Assembly: GCF_000725485.1 (NCBI RefSeq)
Contig: NZ_JOAG01000054.1
Location: 1 to 64,000 of the forward strand
Reading direction: 5' to 3'
Length of the DNA: 64,000 nt
From: Nonomuraea candida
GTDB taxonomy: Bacteria; Actinomycetota; Actinomycetes; Streptosporangiales; Streptosporangiaceae
A model generated the notes under the pieces. The model had not been told where the DNA came from, made no database searches, and worked only from the letters and a program-made list of their open reading frames with translations. Shown here piece after piece: positions 1-7,987 of this stretch (position 1 is its first letter; each line of letters starts with the position of its first letter). The translations under genes and the position numbers were made by a program.

Positions 1-105
1 CCCTCCAACCCTGGCCCCTCCAACCCTGCCCCCTCCAGCCCTGACCCCTCCAACCCTGGCCCCTCCAACCCTGCCCCCTCCAGCCCTGACCCCTCCAGCC
101 CTGGC
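1..105. repeat. 15-bp tandem repeat with 45-bp higher-order unit
   Basis: Seven consecutive 15-bp units of the form CCCTCCAACCCTGGC occur. Three unit variants (ending GGC, GCC and GAC) follow in the same order twice, giving a 45-bp higher-order repeat at 1-45 and 46-90. The array runs to the window edge and may continue outside it. It lies downstream of the AlkZ-like remnant, and I see no coding potential that needs it. Confidence 0.9.
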
Positions 106-149
106 TCCACGCCCACAGGGCCCACGGGGCTCAGACAGCAGCCCGCTCG

Positions 150-966
150 TCAGGGTGTCGGGAGGGGACTGCTCGTGTCCATGGTGACGTGGGTGGTCAG
201 GGTGGGGTGCCAGGACGCGGGGATCTTCTCGCCGTACGCGACCTTGCGGGCGCCCGCGAAGGCGGCCAGGTCGCTGATCGACTGGGCCACGGAGCGGATG
301 GTGGCCTCGTCGCCGGCCGTGGCGGCCTCGGGGAAGACGCCCTCGATCTCCAGCACTCCCGCGCGCCGGTCCATCCGGGGGACGAGCCGGCCGATCAGCC
401 GGTCGCCGTGCAGGATCGGCATGATGTAGTGGCCGTACTGGCGTTTGTGCCGGGGGATGTACATCTCCGTGCGGAAGGTGAAGCCCCACAGCCGCACCGT
501 TCGCTCCCTGTCGCAGATGAGGTTGTCGAACGGGGACAGCAGCGTGGAGCGCGGCTCCCAGCCGGGCGCCGGCTCGGCGGCGAGGTCGAGCACGTCGCGG
601 TGGGCATACCAGACCTCGTCGCCGCCCTCGACCGCCACCTGCCGGACGCGGCCCGAGCGGCACAGGCCGTCGAGCACGCCGGCCAGGCCCGGATAGCGGT
701 CGCGGGTGAAGTGGCGCTCGATGTCGATCGGGCGGGCCACGCCGAGGGCGCGCAGCGCGTGCTCGGCCGCCCGCGTCACGATCTCCTCTTGCGGCAGGGG
801 GTCGGCGCGCACCGCTTCGGGGAGCCGGCGCTCGGCCAGATCCCAGTGGCGGGCGCGGCCGTGCCTGCCCGCCACCATGACCTGGCCCTGGCACCACAGG
901 AAGTCGAGCATCCGCTCGACGCTGCGGCCGTTGGTCCACCCGGTCTGGGCGCGGAGTCCGCCGGCC
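150..966 (-). pseudogene. AlkZ/YcaQ-family winged-helix DNA glycosylase, N-terminally truncated
   Basis: The reading frame encodes the middle and C-terminal part of a YcaQ/AlkZ-type protein, the family that includes interstrand-crosslink DNA glycosylases. Recognisable blocks are WTNGRSVERMLDFLW followed by QGQVMVAGRHGRARHWDLAE, then LLSPFDNLICDRERTVRLWG and IPRHKRQYGHYIMPILHGDR. About 270 residues are left where the family has about 400. The missing part is the N-terminal winged-helix region. Homology stops near 966, just before the promoter of the SMR gene on the other strand, and no good start with a ribosome-binding site lies nearby (ATG codons exist only further in, near 910). A short expressed protein is possible, but a deletion remnant is more likely. 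Confidence 0.65.
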
Positions 967-1028
967 TGTGGGATTCGCGTGCTAGCGTCGGAATTCGGAC
1001 GGGCTCCCCCCACGGAGGTGGGATCGCC

Positions 1029-1343
1029 GTGGCGTGGATCGTCCTGGTCATCTCGGGGATTCTGGAGGCGGTGTGGGCCGCCGCGCTGTCGGCCTCGCAC
1101 GGTCTGTCGCGCCTGCGCCCCAGCCTGCTGTTCGGCGTGGGGCTGGCCGCGAGCATGGTCGGTCTCGGCTACGCGCTGCGGACGATCCCCGTGGGCACGG
1201 GTTACGCGGTGTGGGTGGGCATCGGGGCGGTCGGCACGGCCTTGTACGGCATGATCTTCCTCCAGGAGCCCGCCACGGCCGCCCGCCTCATCTGCCTGGC
1301 CCTGATCATCGGCGGCGTCGTCGGCCTCAAGTTCGTGCACTGA
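1029..1343 (+). CDS. SMR-family small multidrug/guanidinium transporter
   Basis: A 104-residue protein with four hydrophobic helices. It begins VAWIVLVISGILEAVWAAAL, with the membrane-embedded Glu of helix 1 in ILEAVWA, which is the hallmark of the EmrE/Gdx(SugE) family. The helix-4 region ALIIGGVVGLKFVH is typical of SugE/Gdx-like members. It would act as a dimeric proton-coupled exporter of guanidinium or quaternary cations. The GTG start is preceded by GGAGGTGGG at a good distance, and TAGCGT at 983-988 is a plausible -10. The gene stands alone, facing away from the truncated AlkZ remnant. The choice between guanidinium and multidrug specificity is inference. Confidence 0.85.
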   Translation: MAWIVLVISGILEAVWAAALSASHGLSRLRPSLLFGVGLAASMVGLGYALRTIPVGTGYAVWVGIGAVGTALYGMIFLQEPATAARLICLALIIGGVVGLKFVH

Positions 1344-1381
1344 CCCCGGCCCGGCGGGCGGCCGGCTCCCGGCACACCCCA

Positions 1382-1412
1382 CCAGGTCCGGGGGCATGCC
1401 GCCCGGACCTGG
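1382..1412. terminator. Bidirectional intrinsic terminator hairpin
   Basis: Perfect 11-bp stem CCAGGTCCGGG / CCCGGACCTGG around a GGCATGCC centre. It lies between the convergent SMR gene and the hydrolase gene, where it can serve both strands. No T-tract is present, as is common in high-GC actinomycetes. Confidence 0.7.
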
Positions 1413-1425
1413 ATGGGGCCGGGAG

Positions 1426-2799
1426 TCAGGGGCGGGTGGCGTCGATGAGGTTCTGGTGAGCGTCGGCGGGGAGGAGGTAGCCCGCCTTGAGGTTGCGGGC
1501 GTCGGCGCGGACCACGGCCGAGACGTAGTGGCTGCGGGTGGGGTAGAGCCGGTCGAGCTGCTCCTGGCCGAACGGGATGTGCGCGCCGAACAGCACGCAG
1601 AAGCTCGGCCCCGAGTTGTCGCCGTCGTTCAGGGCGGTGGGCGCCTCGACCTGGGAGAGCCGGATGCCGCCGCGCGCCAGGCCCAGCTCGTCGCGGGCCT
1701 TGGTGCCGTCCGGGGCGAACTCCAGCGGCGGCGCGGTGGGCGGCGCGATCCCGCGTTCGGCCCAGCGGGTCAGGTGGTCGTAGGCGGCGGCCAGGACGTG
1801 GTGCAGGGGGACGCGGCTGAAGGGCGGCCGGTCGCAGGTGTAGGTGGGCGGGGCGCCGAGGTCGCGGGTGAGCAGGGGCAGGCGGGCGTTGTAGCCGTGC
1901 CAGCCGGAGTGCGCGCTGCCGGCCACCTCCCAGCGGCGGAACCGTTCGGTGTCCGGCGGCCGTACGGGCGTGCGGACGTCGGTCTCCGACAGCACCTGGA
2001 AGACCGGTTCGGCGCCGGCCCGGGTGGGGGCGGAGCCGACGATCTGGCCGTAGCCGTCGAAGACGCTCTCGATCTTCGGCAGCACCGCGTCGTAGTAGAC
2101 GGTCATCCGGCCGGCGGACTGCGAGGCGCCGACGGCCAGCACCGTACGGGGGCGCAGGCGGCCCAGCAGCGCCGTCGCCCTGATCGCCTTGGCGGCCTGG
2201 GAGAAGACGTCGTAGGAGAGCTGGTCGGTCATGAACTGCCCGCCGCCGGTGACGTCGAGCGAGCCGTACCGGGCGGGGCTCCACTGGCGCAACTGGTTCA
2301 CGCCCACCCGCTGGGCCGAGACGCCGACCCAGGCGTAGCCGGCGCGGGTGATCGCCTCGGTGTGCCAGAGGGCGTCGAGGTCGTAGCCGGCGGAGACGTT
2401 CTGCCACTCGGTCAGCACGGTTCCGTTGAACTTGAGCGGGCTGACCGGGCGGCGCACCACGACCCTGGTCCGGTACGGCACGTCGGCGGCGAGCAGCTCG
2501 CCCGTCGCGCTGTAGGCGTCGGCGTTGCCAGATAGGTGGAACTCCTGCTCGACATAGCCGAGCGCGGCCAGGTCGGCGTCGGTGGCCAGCCACGGGTAGG
2601 TGTCGGCCGGGTCGGGCGAGGCGGGGTCGCCCGGCGGCGCTCCCGGCAGCGGTCCCTCCACGCGGGGCACCGCGACCGGCGCCCTCTCGGCTCCGGAGGG
2701 GGCCTCATTCGCTGAGGCGGCTTGGGCGGAGGCGGGTAAGAGGGTGGCGGTGATCAGGGTGGCGAGGGCGATTCGTACCGATCCGGGGAATGGCACCAT
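1426..2799 (-). CDS. Secreted alpha/beta-hydrolase-domain protein (Abhydrolase_10 type)
   Basis: 457 residues. The start is the ATG at 2799, preceded by GGAAGGAGAT; upstream frame extension lacks a ribosome-binding site. Residues 1-28 form a signal peptide ending near AQA-AS, so the enzyme should be exported. The body matches the alpha/beta hydrolase domain family with FNGTVLTEWQNVSAGYDLDA, YAWVGVSAQRVGV and a nucleophile elbow AVGASQSAGRM (G-x-S-x-S type). Its substrate is unknown; an ester or lactone is likely from the fold. It follows the TetR gene on the same strand after 78 bp and is probably cotranscribed with it or under its control. Confidence 0.8.
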   Translation of the reverse strand: MVPFPGSVRIALATLITATLLPASAQAASANEAPSGAERAPVAVPRVEGPLPGAPPGDPASPDPADTYPWLATDADLAALGYVEQEFHLSGNADAYSATGELLAADVPYRTRVVVRRPVSPLKFNGTVLTEWQNVSAGYDLDALWHTEAITRAGYAWVGVSAQRVGVNQLRQWSPARYGSLDVTGGGQFMTDQLSYDVFSQAAKAIRATALLGRLRPRTVLAVGASQSAGRMTVYYDAVLPKIESVFDGYGQIVGSAPTRAGAEPVFQVLSETDVRTPVRPPDTERFRRWEVAGSAHSGWHGYNARLPLLTRDLGAPPTYTCDRPPFSRVPLHHVLAAAYDHLTRWAERGIAPPTAPPLEFAPDGTKARDELGLARGGIRLSQVEAPTALNDGDNSGPSFCVLFGAHIPFGQEQLDRLYPTRSHYVSAVVRADARNLKAGYLLPADAHQNLIDATRP

Positions 2800-2877
2800 G
2801 GCTCGATCTCCTTCCGGGCCCAGCGAGCCGGCCACCCCCGATGCTCTTGCGTTCCCGTCGCTCCCGCATCGGCACAA

Positions 2878-3555
2878 TCACCGGTCACGGCCATGGCGAC
2901 GCGCGGAGCCCGGGGCGGGGGTGTGGGAGTCGATGCGGAAGAGGGAGCTGAACAGCGGCCAGGTCAGGCGGGCCATCTCAGCCGGTGAGTGCACGCAGCC
3001 GCGCTGCAGCCAGTCGGCGGCCACGCCGATCAGCGCCCCGGCGGTGAACGCGGCGGGAACCTCGGGCGGAAGGTCGCGCGGCGGGCCCGCGTGCTCGGGG
3101 AGGCCCGGCAGCGCGGCGGCCGCGTCGCGCAGGCGGTCCTCGATCGCCTGGGCGCTGCGGCGGCGGATGTGGTCGGCGACGCGTGCGCTGCCCTGCGGCC
3201 CCAGCAGCGCGCGATAGAGCCCGGCGTGCTCGGCGAGGCTGGCGAAGAACGCCTCCAGGGCCAGCGTCGCCGACGGCCCCGGGTCGGCCAGGTCGATGCC
3301 CGTGGTGTCGGCCAGGGCCTCGACCATGTGGTCGATCATCGCGGTGCAGGCCACCTCGGCCAGTTCGTGCACGTCCCGGTAGTGGTCGTAGAACGTCGAG
3401 CGGCTGACGCCGGCGCGCTCGGCGACGTCAGCGACGCTGACCCGGGACAGGTCCTGCTCCTCGACGAGTTCGAGCAGCGCCCGCGCCAGGGACGCCTGAG
3501 TGCGGCGGACGCGCCGGTCGCCCGTGGGAGAGGTGTTGTTCCTGGTCGTGGCCAC
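2878..3555 (-). CDS. TetR/AcrR-family transcriptional regulator
   Basis: 225 residues. The N-terminal helix-turn-helix is clear: RRTQASLARALLELVEEQ, then VSVADVAERAGVSRSTFYDHY at about residues 40-60. The C-terminal ligand-binding half is helical and unassigned, ending in a basic tail. It is transcribed away from the FAD reductase-P450-ferredoxin cassette and towards the secreted hydrolase. A 14-bp inverted repeat in the divergent promoter (3593-3606) is the likely binding site, so this repressor probably controls itself, the hydrolase and the P450 cassette. The inducer is not predictable from sequence. Confidence 0.9.
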   Translation of the reverse strand: MATTRNNTSPTGDRRVRRTQASLARALLELVEEQDLSRVSVADVAERAGVSRSTFYDHYRDVHELAEVACTAMIDHMVEALADTTGIDLADPGPSATLALEAFFASLAEHAGLYRALLGPQGSARVADHIRRRSAQAIEDRLRDAAAALPGLPEHAGPPRDLPPEVPAAFTAGALIGVAADWLQRGCVHSPAEMARLTWPLFSSLFRIDSHTPAPGSARRHGRDR

Positions 3556-3592
3556 GCGTTCACCTTATCTCCTAACGACAAGTGCAGGTTTT

Positions 3593-3606
3593 CCTACATG
3601 TGTAGG
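3593..3606. promoter_or_regulatory. Inverted-repeat operator candidate CCTACA-TG-TGTAGG
   Basis: Perfect 6-bp arms separated by TG, in the 82-bp gap between the TetR gene and the divergent FAD reductase gene. The site is AT-richer than its surroundings and is placed where it could overlap both promoters. TetR binding is inferred from position. Confidence 0.6.
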
Positions 3607-3637
3607 GTAATGTGGGGACGAGACGAGCGAAAGGACC

Positions 3638-4960
3638 ATGACCCATGCGGACATGTGCAGACCGGCGCCGGGAGAGCGCGGCGTGACCACGCCCGGGAGC
3701 GTGCTGATCGTCGGCGCCTCGGCCGCCGGGCTGAGCACGGCGGAGGCGCTGCGCAGGCAGGGTTACGAGGGCCGGCTGACGCTGCTCGACGCCGAGCCCC
3801 ACCTGCCCTACGACCGGCCGCCGCTGTCGAAGCAGGTCCTGGCGGGAGCCTGGGAGCCGGCCCGCGCCCAGCTCCGGGGCCAGGCGCAACTGGAGGCGCT
3901 GAACGCCGCGTTCGTACGCGGGGAGCCCGCCGTCGCCTTCGACGCCGCCGCCCGCGAGGTCCACACCTCCACCGGCCGCGCCATGCGGGCCGACGCCGTG
4001 GTGATCGCCACCGGCCTGACCCCCTGCCGCCTGCCCTGCCAGGAGAGCCGCAACGGCCAGAACCGCGAGGACGGCCAGAGCGGGCGAGACGGCCAGAGCG
4101 GCCAGAGCGGGCGGAACGGGCCGGCGGGGGTGCACGTGCTGCGCGGTCTCGACGACGCGCTCACGCTGCGCGCCCACCTGACGGCCGCCAGGCGGCTGGT
4201 GGTCGTGGGCGAAGGCGTGCTGGGCGGCGAGGTCGCCGCGACGGCGCGCGGGATGGGCCTCGACGTCACCCTCGCCGGCCTCGGCTCCGGGATCCTCGCC
4301 GGCCAGCTCGGCGAGCAGGTCTCCGCGCTGCTCACGCGTACGCACGCCGAGCGCGGCGTCGTGCTGCGGCTCGGCGTCGCGGTGGCGGAGCTGACCGGCG
4401 CGGACGGGCGGGTGACGGGCGTCCGGCTGGCCACCGGCGAGCTGCTGCCCGCCGACGCGGTCGTGGTGGCGATCGGCTCGCGCCCCGCGACCGGCTGGCT
4501 GGAGGGCAGCGGCCTGGCGCTGGGCGACGGGGTGGAGTGCGACGCGCGCTGCCGGGCCGCCGAAGGCGTCTACGCCGTCGGGGACGTCGCCTCATGGGAG
4601 CACGAGGGGCTCGGCAGGCGGCTGCGGCTGGAGAACCGGACGAACGCCACCGAACAGGCCCAGGTGGTGGCGGCCAACGTACTGGGCGCGGACCGGGCGT
4701 ACACGCCGATCCCGTACTTCTGGACCGACCAGTACGACATCAAGATCCAGGCACACGGCCTGCTGTCGGCGGCGGCCGAGGTGAGCATCGTGGAAGGCGG
4801 TGTGGAAGGCGGCGTGGAAGGCGACGCTGAGCAGCGGCGCTTCGCCGCGATCTACCGGGAGGGCGGGCAGGTCACCGGCGTGCTCGGCTGGAACATGCCC
4901 AAGCAGGCCCGCCTCCTGAGACAGCAGCACCTCGTCACCCGGCCCCTCGCCAGCGCGTGA
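3638..4960 (+). CDS. FAD-dependent ferredoxin reductase for the adjacent P450
   Basis: 440 residues, a two-dinucleotide-binding-domain flavoprotein. The FAD site is VLIVGASAAGLSTAE (residues 22-36), the NAD(P)H site is LVVVGEGVLGGEVAA (188-202), and EGVYAVGDVASW is the conserved C-terminal FAD-binding block. FWTDQYDIKIQAHG is typical of ferredoxin/rubredoxin reductases that serve P450s. Electrons should pass NAD(P)H to FAD to the ferredoxin at 6341 to the P450 at 5102. Oddities: a low-complexity Gly/Gln/Ser/Arg insertion at residues 139-161 before the NAD domain and a short VEGG repeat near residue 390, both caused by small tandem DNA repeats. The start could be ATG 3638 or GTG 3683; the latter has a GGAGAG site. 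Confidence 0.85.
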   Translation: MTHADMCRPAPGERGVTTPGSVLIVGASAAGLSTAEALRRQGYEGRLTLLDAEPHLPYDRPPLSKQVLAGAWEPARAQLRGQAQLEALNAAFVRGEPAVAFDAAAREVHTSTGRAMRADAVVIATGLTPCRLPCQESRNGQNREDGQSGRDGQSGQSGRNGPAGVHVLRGLDDALTLRAHLTAARRLVVVGEGVLGGEVAATARGMGLDVTLAGLGSGILAGQLGEQVSALLTRTHAERGVVLRLGVAVAELTGADGRVTGVRLATGELLPADAVVVAIGSRPATGWLEGSGLALGDGVECDARCRAAEGVYAVGDVASWEHEGLGRRLRLENRTNATEQAQVVAANVLGADRAYTPIPYFWTDQYDIKIQAHGLLSAAAEVSIVEGGVEGGVEGDAEQRRFAAIYREGGQVTGVLGWNMPKQARLLRQQHLVTRPLASA

Positions 4961-4996
4961 AGGGCCGCGGCGGAGCAGGCGCCGAGAGCGACCCGG

Positions 4997-5052
4997 GCAT
5001 GACGACGCGGGCATGACGACACAGGCATGACGACACAGGCATGACGACACGG
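4997..5052. repeat. Four tandem 14-bp repeats
   Basis: Four head-to-tail copies of GCATGACGACACAG (first and last copies with GCGG/ACGG ends) fill the gap between the reductase stop and the P450. The array ends 49 bp before the P450 start, outside its ribosome-binding site. Its role is unknown, and it may be neutral slippage. Confidence 0.85.
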
Positions 5053-5101
5053 GCCGCCCCGCACGAGGGCGGCCGACGATCCGTACGCGAGGAGATGCCG
5101 A

Positions 5102-6313
5102 ATGAGCGTGAACGAGCAGGTCCTGAACTATCCGATCCCGAGCGACGCGCCGCTCGACCCGCCCGAGGAGTGGGCGCGGCTGCGCGGCGAGTGCCCGGTG
5201 GCGCACGTGAAGCTGCCCAGCGGCGACTCGGCCCGGCTGCTGACCCGTTACGACGACGTCAAGCAGGTGCTGGCCGACCCGCGCTTCACCCGCCAGCTCA
5301 CCGCCCCCGACGCGGCCCGGCTGTCGGCGGACGGCGGCGGGGTGTTCAACAGCGACGTGGCGCAGATCATCCCCGACAGCGGCGAGGAGCACCAGCACTG
5401 GCGGCGCCTGGTGGGCAAGTGGTTCACCGCCAAGCGCATGGCGGCCCTGCGGCCCCAGATGGCCCGGATCGCCGACGGCCTCATCGACGACATGGTCAAG
5501 AGCGGCGCGCCCGCCGACCTCAAGGCGGGGCTGGGCTTCCCGCTGCCGGTGTACGTCATCTGCGACATGCTGGGCGTGCCCGCCGAGGACCGGGAGAAGT
5601 TCTCGTACTGGTCCGACACGCTGCTCAACCTCACCCGCTACGGCAAGGACGAGATCGAGGCCGCCCAGGCCGCGTTCTTCCAGTACATGTCCGACCATCT
5701 GGCCGCCAAGCGGGAGCAGCCGGGCGAGGACCTGCTCAGCGAGCTGATCGCGGCCGGCGGCCCGGAGGAGGGCGGGCTGAACGACCTGCAGATCCTGGTC
5801 ACCGGCATGGCGCTGCTGGTCGCGGGGCACGAGACCACCGCCAACATGATCGGCAAGATGGTCTCCATGCTGCTGGCCGACCGCACCCGGTGGGAGCGGC
5901 TGCTGGCCGACCCGTCGCTGATCCGCACCACGGTGGAGGAGACGCTGCGGCTCGACGCCAACTCCGGCTTCGGCCTGCCGCGCTACCTGCCGGTGGAGGC
6001 CGAGATCGGCGGCGAGACCCTGCCCAAGGGCACCACGGTGATCTGCAGCATGGCGGCGGCCAACCGTGACGACAGCGCCTTCGAGGCGGCGTCCGAGATG
6101 GACCTGACCCGCAGCCCGAACCCGCACCTGGCCTTCGGCTCCGGCGCCCACTCCTGCCTGGGGCAGTCGCTGGCCCGCACCGAGCTGCAGGTCGTGCTGG
6201 AGGTGCTGCTGCGCAGGCTGCCGACGCTGGAGCTGGCCGTCCCGGCGGCGGAGATGGAGCGCGTGGAGGGGCTGGCGGTCGGCGGCCTGCGCACGGTCCC
6301 GGTCCGCTGGTAA
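5102..6313 (+). CDS. Cytochrome P450
   Basis: 403 residues, the usual length for a soluble actinobacterial class I P450. The I-helix oxygen-activation motif is AGHETT (241-246), the ExxR motif is ETLR (280-283) and the heme loop is FGSGAHSCLG with the thiolate Cys at about 352. The ATG at 5102 follows GAGGAGATG. It should hydroxylate a hydrophobic small molecule using electrons from the flanking reductase and ferredoxin. Reductase, P450 and ferredoxin lie in the same direction with 28-141-bp gaps. The substrate is unknown; CYP105/CYP107-like membership is only an impression. Confidence 0.93.
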   Translation: MSVNEQVLNYPIPSDAPLDPPEEWARLRGECPVAHVKLPSGDSARLLTRYDDVKQVLADPRFTRQLTAPDAARLSADGGGVFNSDVAQIIPDSGEEHQHWRRLVGKWFTAKRMAALRPQMARIADGLIDDMVKSGAPADLKAGLGFPLPVYVICDMLGVPAEDREKFSYWSDTLLNLTRYGKDEIEAAQAAFFQYMSDHLAAKREQPGEDLLSELIAAGGPEEGGLNDLQILVTGMALLVAGHETTANMIGKMVSMLLADRTRWERLLADPSLIRTTVEETLRLDANSGFGLPRYLPVEAEIGGETLPKGTTVICSMAAANRDDSAFEAASEMDLTRSPNPHLAFGSGAHSCLGQSLARTELQVVLEVLLRRLPTLELAVPAAEMERVEGLAVGGLRTVPVRW

Positions 6314-6340
6314 GCCCGATCGACGAGGAGGGAAACCGAC

Positions 6341-6535
6341 ATGAAGGTCACCATCGACGAGGACAAGTGCTGCGGGGCGGGCTCGTGCGTGCTGCTCGCG
6401 CCGGAGGTCTTCGACCAGCGTGAGGACGACGGCATCGTGATCCTGCTGGACGCCGAGCCCGGCGAGGACCGGCACGCCGTGGTCCGCGAGGCCGCCGCCG
6501 TCTGCCCCGGCGCGGCCATCGCGGTCAGCGAGTAG
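6341..6535 (+). CDS. [3Fe-4S] ferredoxin
   Basis: 64 residues with the pattern of single-cluster 3Fe-4S ferredoxins: Cys10, Cys16 and Cys55 (CCGAGSC and CPG), with one spare Cys at position 11. The cluster residue normally present between the first and third Cys of a 4Fe-4S site is replaced. It starts 28 bp after the P450 stop behind GAGGAGG and is the direct electron donor to that P450. The acidic charge (many Asp and Glu) fits P450 docking. Confidence 0.93.
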   Translation: MKVTIDEDKCCGAGSCVLLAPEVFDQREDDGIVILLDAEPGEDRHAVVREAAAVCPGAAIAVSE

Positions 6536-6550
6536 ATCCGGAAGAGTCTC

Positions 6551-6579
6551 AGGGCCGGTCCCCTCGCGGGACCGGCCCT
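6551..6579 (+). terminator. Terminator of the P450 cassette
   Basis: Perfect 12-bp stem AGGGCCGGTCCC / GGGACCGGCCCT with a 5-nt loop (CTCGC), followed by a short T/C run, 15 bp after the ferredoxin stop. Confidence 0.85.
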
Positions 6580-6644
6580 TTCCCCTGCGATCCCGGCCCT
6601 TTTCCCCGGGATCCGGGCCTGGGCGGGCTCATGGGCGCGGGGGC

Positions 6645-7130
6645 TCATCGGCGCTGGGGCGTGATGGCCGTGAGGAGGGAACGGGTGCGCGCGGGCGCGC
6701 CCTCGGGCAGCTCGGCGAGGACGTCGGCGAGCGAGACCCCGGCCAGGCTCTTGCGCCACGCCCGGTGCGCGTCGGCCATCCTCGCGGCCAGGACGCAGAT
6801 GCGCCGGCACTCCTCCGGCGGCAGCGCGCCCCGCCCCTGCTGCCGGATCTCCCTGCACTCGTACGGCGACTGCGCGCCGTCCACCGCCTCCACGATCTGC
6901 AGCAGCGTGATCTCCGAAGCCGCCCGCGCGAGCCGGAACCCGCCCCGCGGCCCCGTCGTCGCCGACAGCAGCCCCGACCTGACGAGCGCCTGCAACTGCT
7001 TGGCCAGGTAGGGCGCGGGCAGGTCGTAGTACTCCGCGAGCTGCGCCGCCGACGCCGTCTCTCCGGGTTCGAGCTGCGCCAGCGACGTCGCGCAGTGCAA
7101 CAGCCATTCGGTGCTCCCAGGCAGCTTCAT
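6645..7130 (-). CDS. Rrf2-family regulator, Cys-containing
   Basis: 161 residues. The N-terminal winged helix is typical of Rrf2 proteins (SAAQLAEYYDLPAPYLAKQL, then GPRGGFRLAR in the wing). Three cysteines at 92, 108 and 112 are placed like those that ligate an Fe-S cluster in IscR/NsrR/RsrR-type members, so redox, NO or iron sensing is plausible. It is divergent from the NAD(P)-binding gene at 7212, with a 10-bp inverted repeat in the shared promoter. It probably represses itself and the neighbour under non-stress conditions; that is inference. Confidence 0.88.
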   Translation of the reverse strand: MKLPGSTEWLLHCATSLAQLEPGETASAAQLAEYYDLPAPYLAKQLQALVRSGLLSATTGPRGGFRLARAASEITLLQIVEAVDGAQSPYECREIRQQGRGALPPEECRRICVLAARMADAHRAWRKSLAGVSLADVLAELPEGAPARTRSLLTAITPQRR

Positions 7131-7139
7131 GATCTCAGC

Positions 7140-7177
7140 ATATCGCGGATATTGCGGATCTATTTAGTCCGAGATAT
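7140..7177. promoter_or_regulatory. Divergent promoter with long-spaced inverted repeat
   Basis: ATATCGCGGA (7140-7149) and TCCGAGATAT (7168-7177) are inverted repeats with one mismatch across an 18-bp AT-rich spacer. A second half-site, GCGGAT, follows at 7154-7159. This is the only AT-rich stretch between the Rrf2 gene and the divergent gene, so it probably holds both promoters and the Rrf2 operator. Confidence 0.6.
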
Positions 7178-7211
7178 GGTCGTGGCCGTCACGAGAGCGA
7201 AGGAGATCATC

Positions 7212-7970
7212 ATGCGGATCGCAGTCGCCGGGGCGACCGGGAACATCGGCCGCCTCACCGTCGCCGCCCTCGAACGGGACGGGCACGACGTCGTGCGCGT
7301 CAGCCGCTCGCTCGGGGTGGACCTGGAGAGCGGCAAGGGGCTCGACGAGGCGCTCACCGGTGTGGAGGCGGTCGTCGACGCCGTCAACGGCCCGGCCGCC
7401 GGGCGGGAGGAGACGGTGGCCTACTTCGGCGCCACCACGCGCAACCTGCTCGCCGCCGGAGAGCGGGCGGGCGTGCGCCACCACGTGCTGCTGTCGATCG
7501 CCGGCGTCGACCGGGTGGAGGGCAACGCGCACTACGCGGGCAAGCGGGAGCAGGAACGGCTCGTGTCCCAGGGTCCGGTGCCGTGGACGATCGTCCCGTT
7601 CACGCAGTTCCACGACTTCGCCGCCATGGTGGCCTCCTGGACCGAGCAGGACGGCGTGGCCACGGTCCCGCCGCTGCTCGTGCAGCCGATCGCGCCCGCC
7701 GACGTGGCCGCGGTGCTCGCCGAGCTCGCGGTGGGCCCGCCCCGGGGACGGTACGCGGACGTCGCGGGCCCCGAGCCGCAGGACCTCGTCGACATGGCCA
7801 GGCGCACCCACCAGGCGCTGGGACGTGAGGTGCGGCTCGTGCCGACGTGGTCGGGGCTGTTCGGGCCCGGGATGGCGGGCAATGCGCTGCTGCCCGGCGA
7901 GGGGGCCCGCATCGCGCCGACCACGTTCGAGGAGTGGCTGGCGGACCTGAAGGAGAGCGCCGCCGGCTGA
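7212..7970 (+). CDS. NmrA-like NAD(P)-binding protein
   Basis: 252 residues. The Rossmann motif MRIAVAGATGNIGRLTVAAL lies at the extreme N-terminus, followed by a short atypical-SDR body with HHVLLSIAGVDRV and a C-terminal segment FEEWLADLKE common in actinobacterial NmrA/YtfG-type proteins. It starts at ATG 7212 behind AAGGAGATC. Its likely role is quinone or NADP-linked reduction or redox sensing. It is divergent from the Rrf2 regulator, which probably controls it, and 17 bp before the cyclase gene. Confidence 0.85.
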   Translation: MRIAVAGATGNIGRLTVAALERDGHDVVRVSRSLGVDLESGKGLDEALTGVEAVVDAVNGPAAGREETVAYFGATTRNLLAAGERAGVRHHVLLSIAGVDRVEGNAHYAGKREQERLVSQGPVPWTIVPFTQFHDFAAMVASWTEQDGVATVPPLLVQPIAPADVAAVLAELAVGPPRGRYADVAGPEPQDLVDMARRTHQALGREVRLVPTWSGLFGPGMAGNALLPGEGARIAPTTFEEWLADLKESAAG

Positions 7971-7987
7971 TCGGGTACGGTGCCGCC

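Noticed and set aside
989..1028. Guanidine riboswitch before the SMR gene
   Set aside because: Two ACGG elements (999-1002, 1012-1015) recall the mini-ykkC motif, but their flanks do not form the required stems, and the guanidine-III pattern is not matched.
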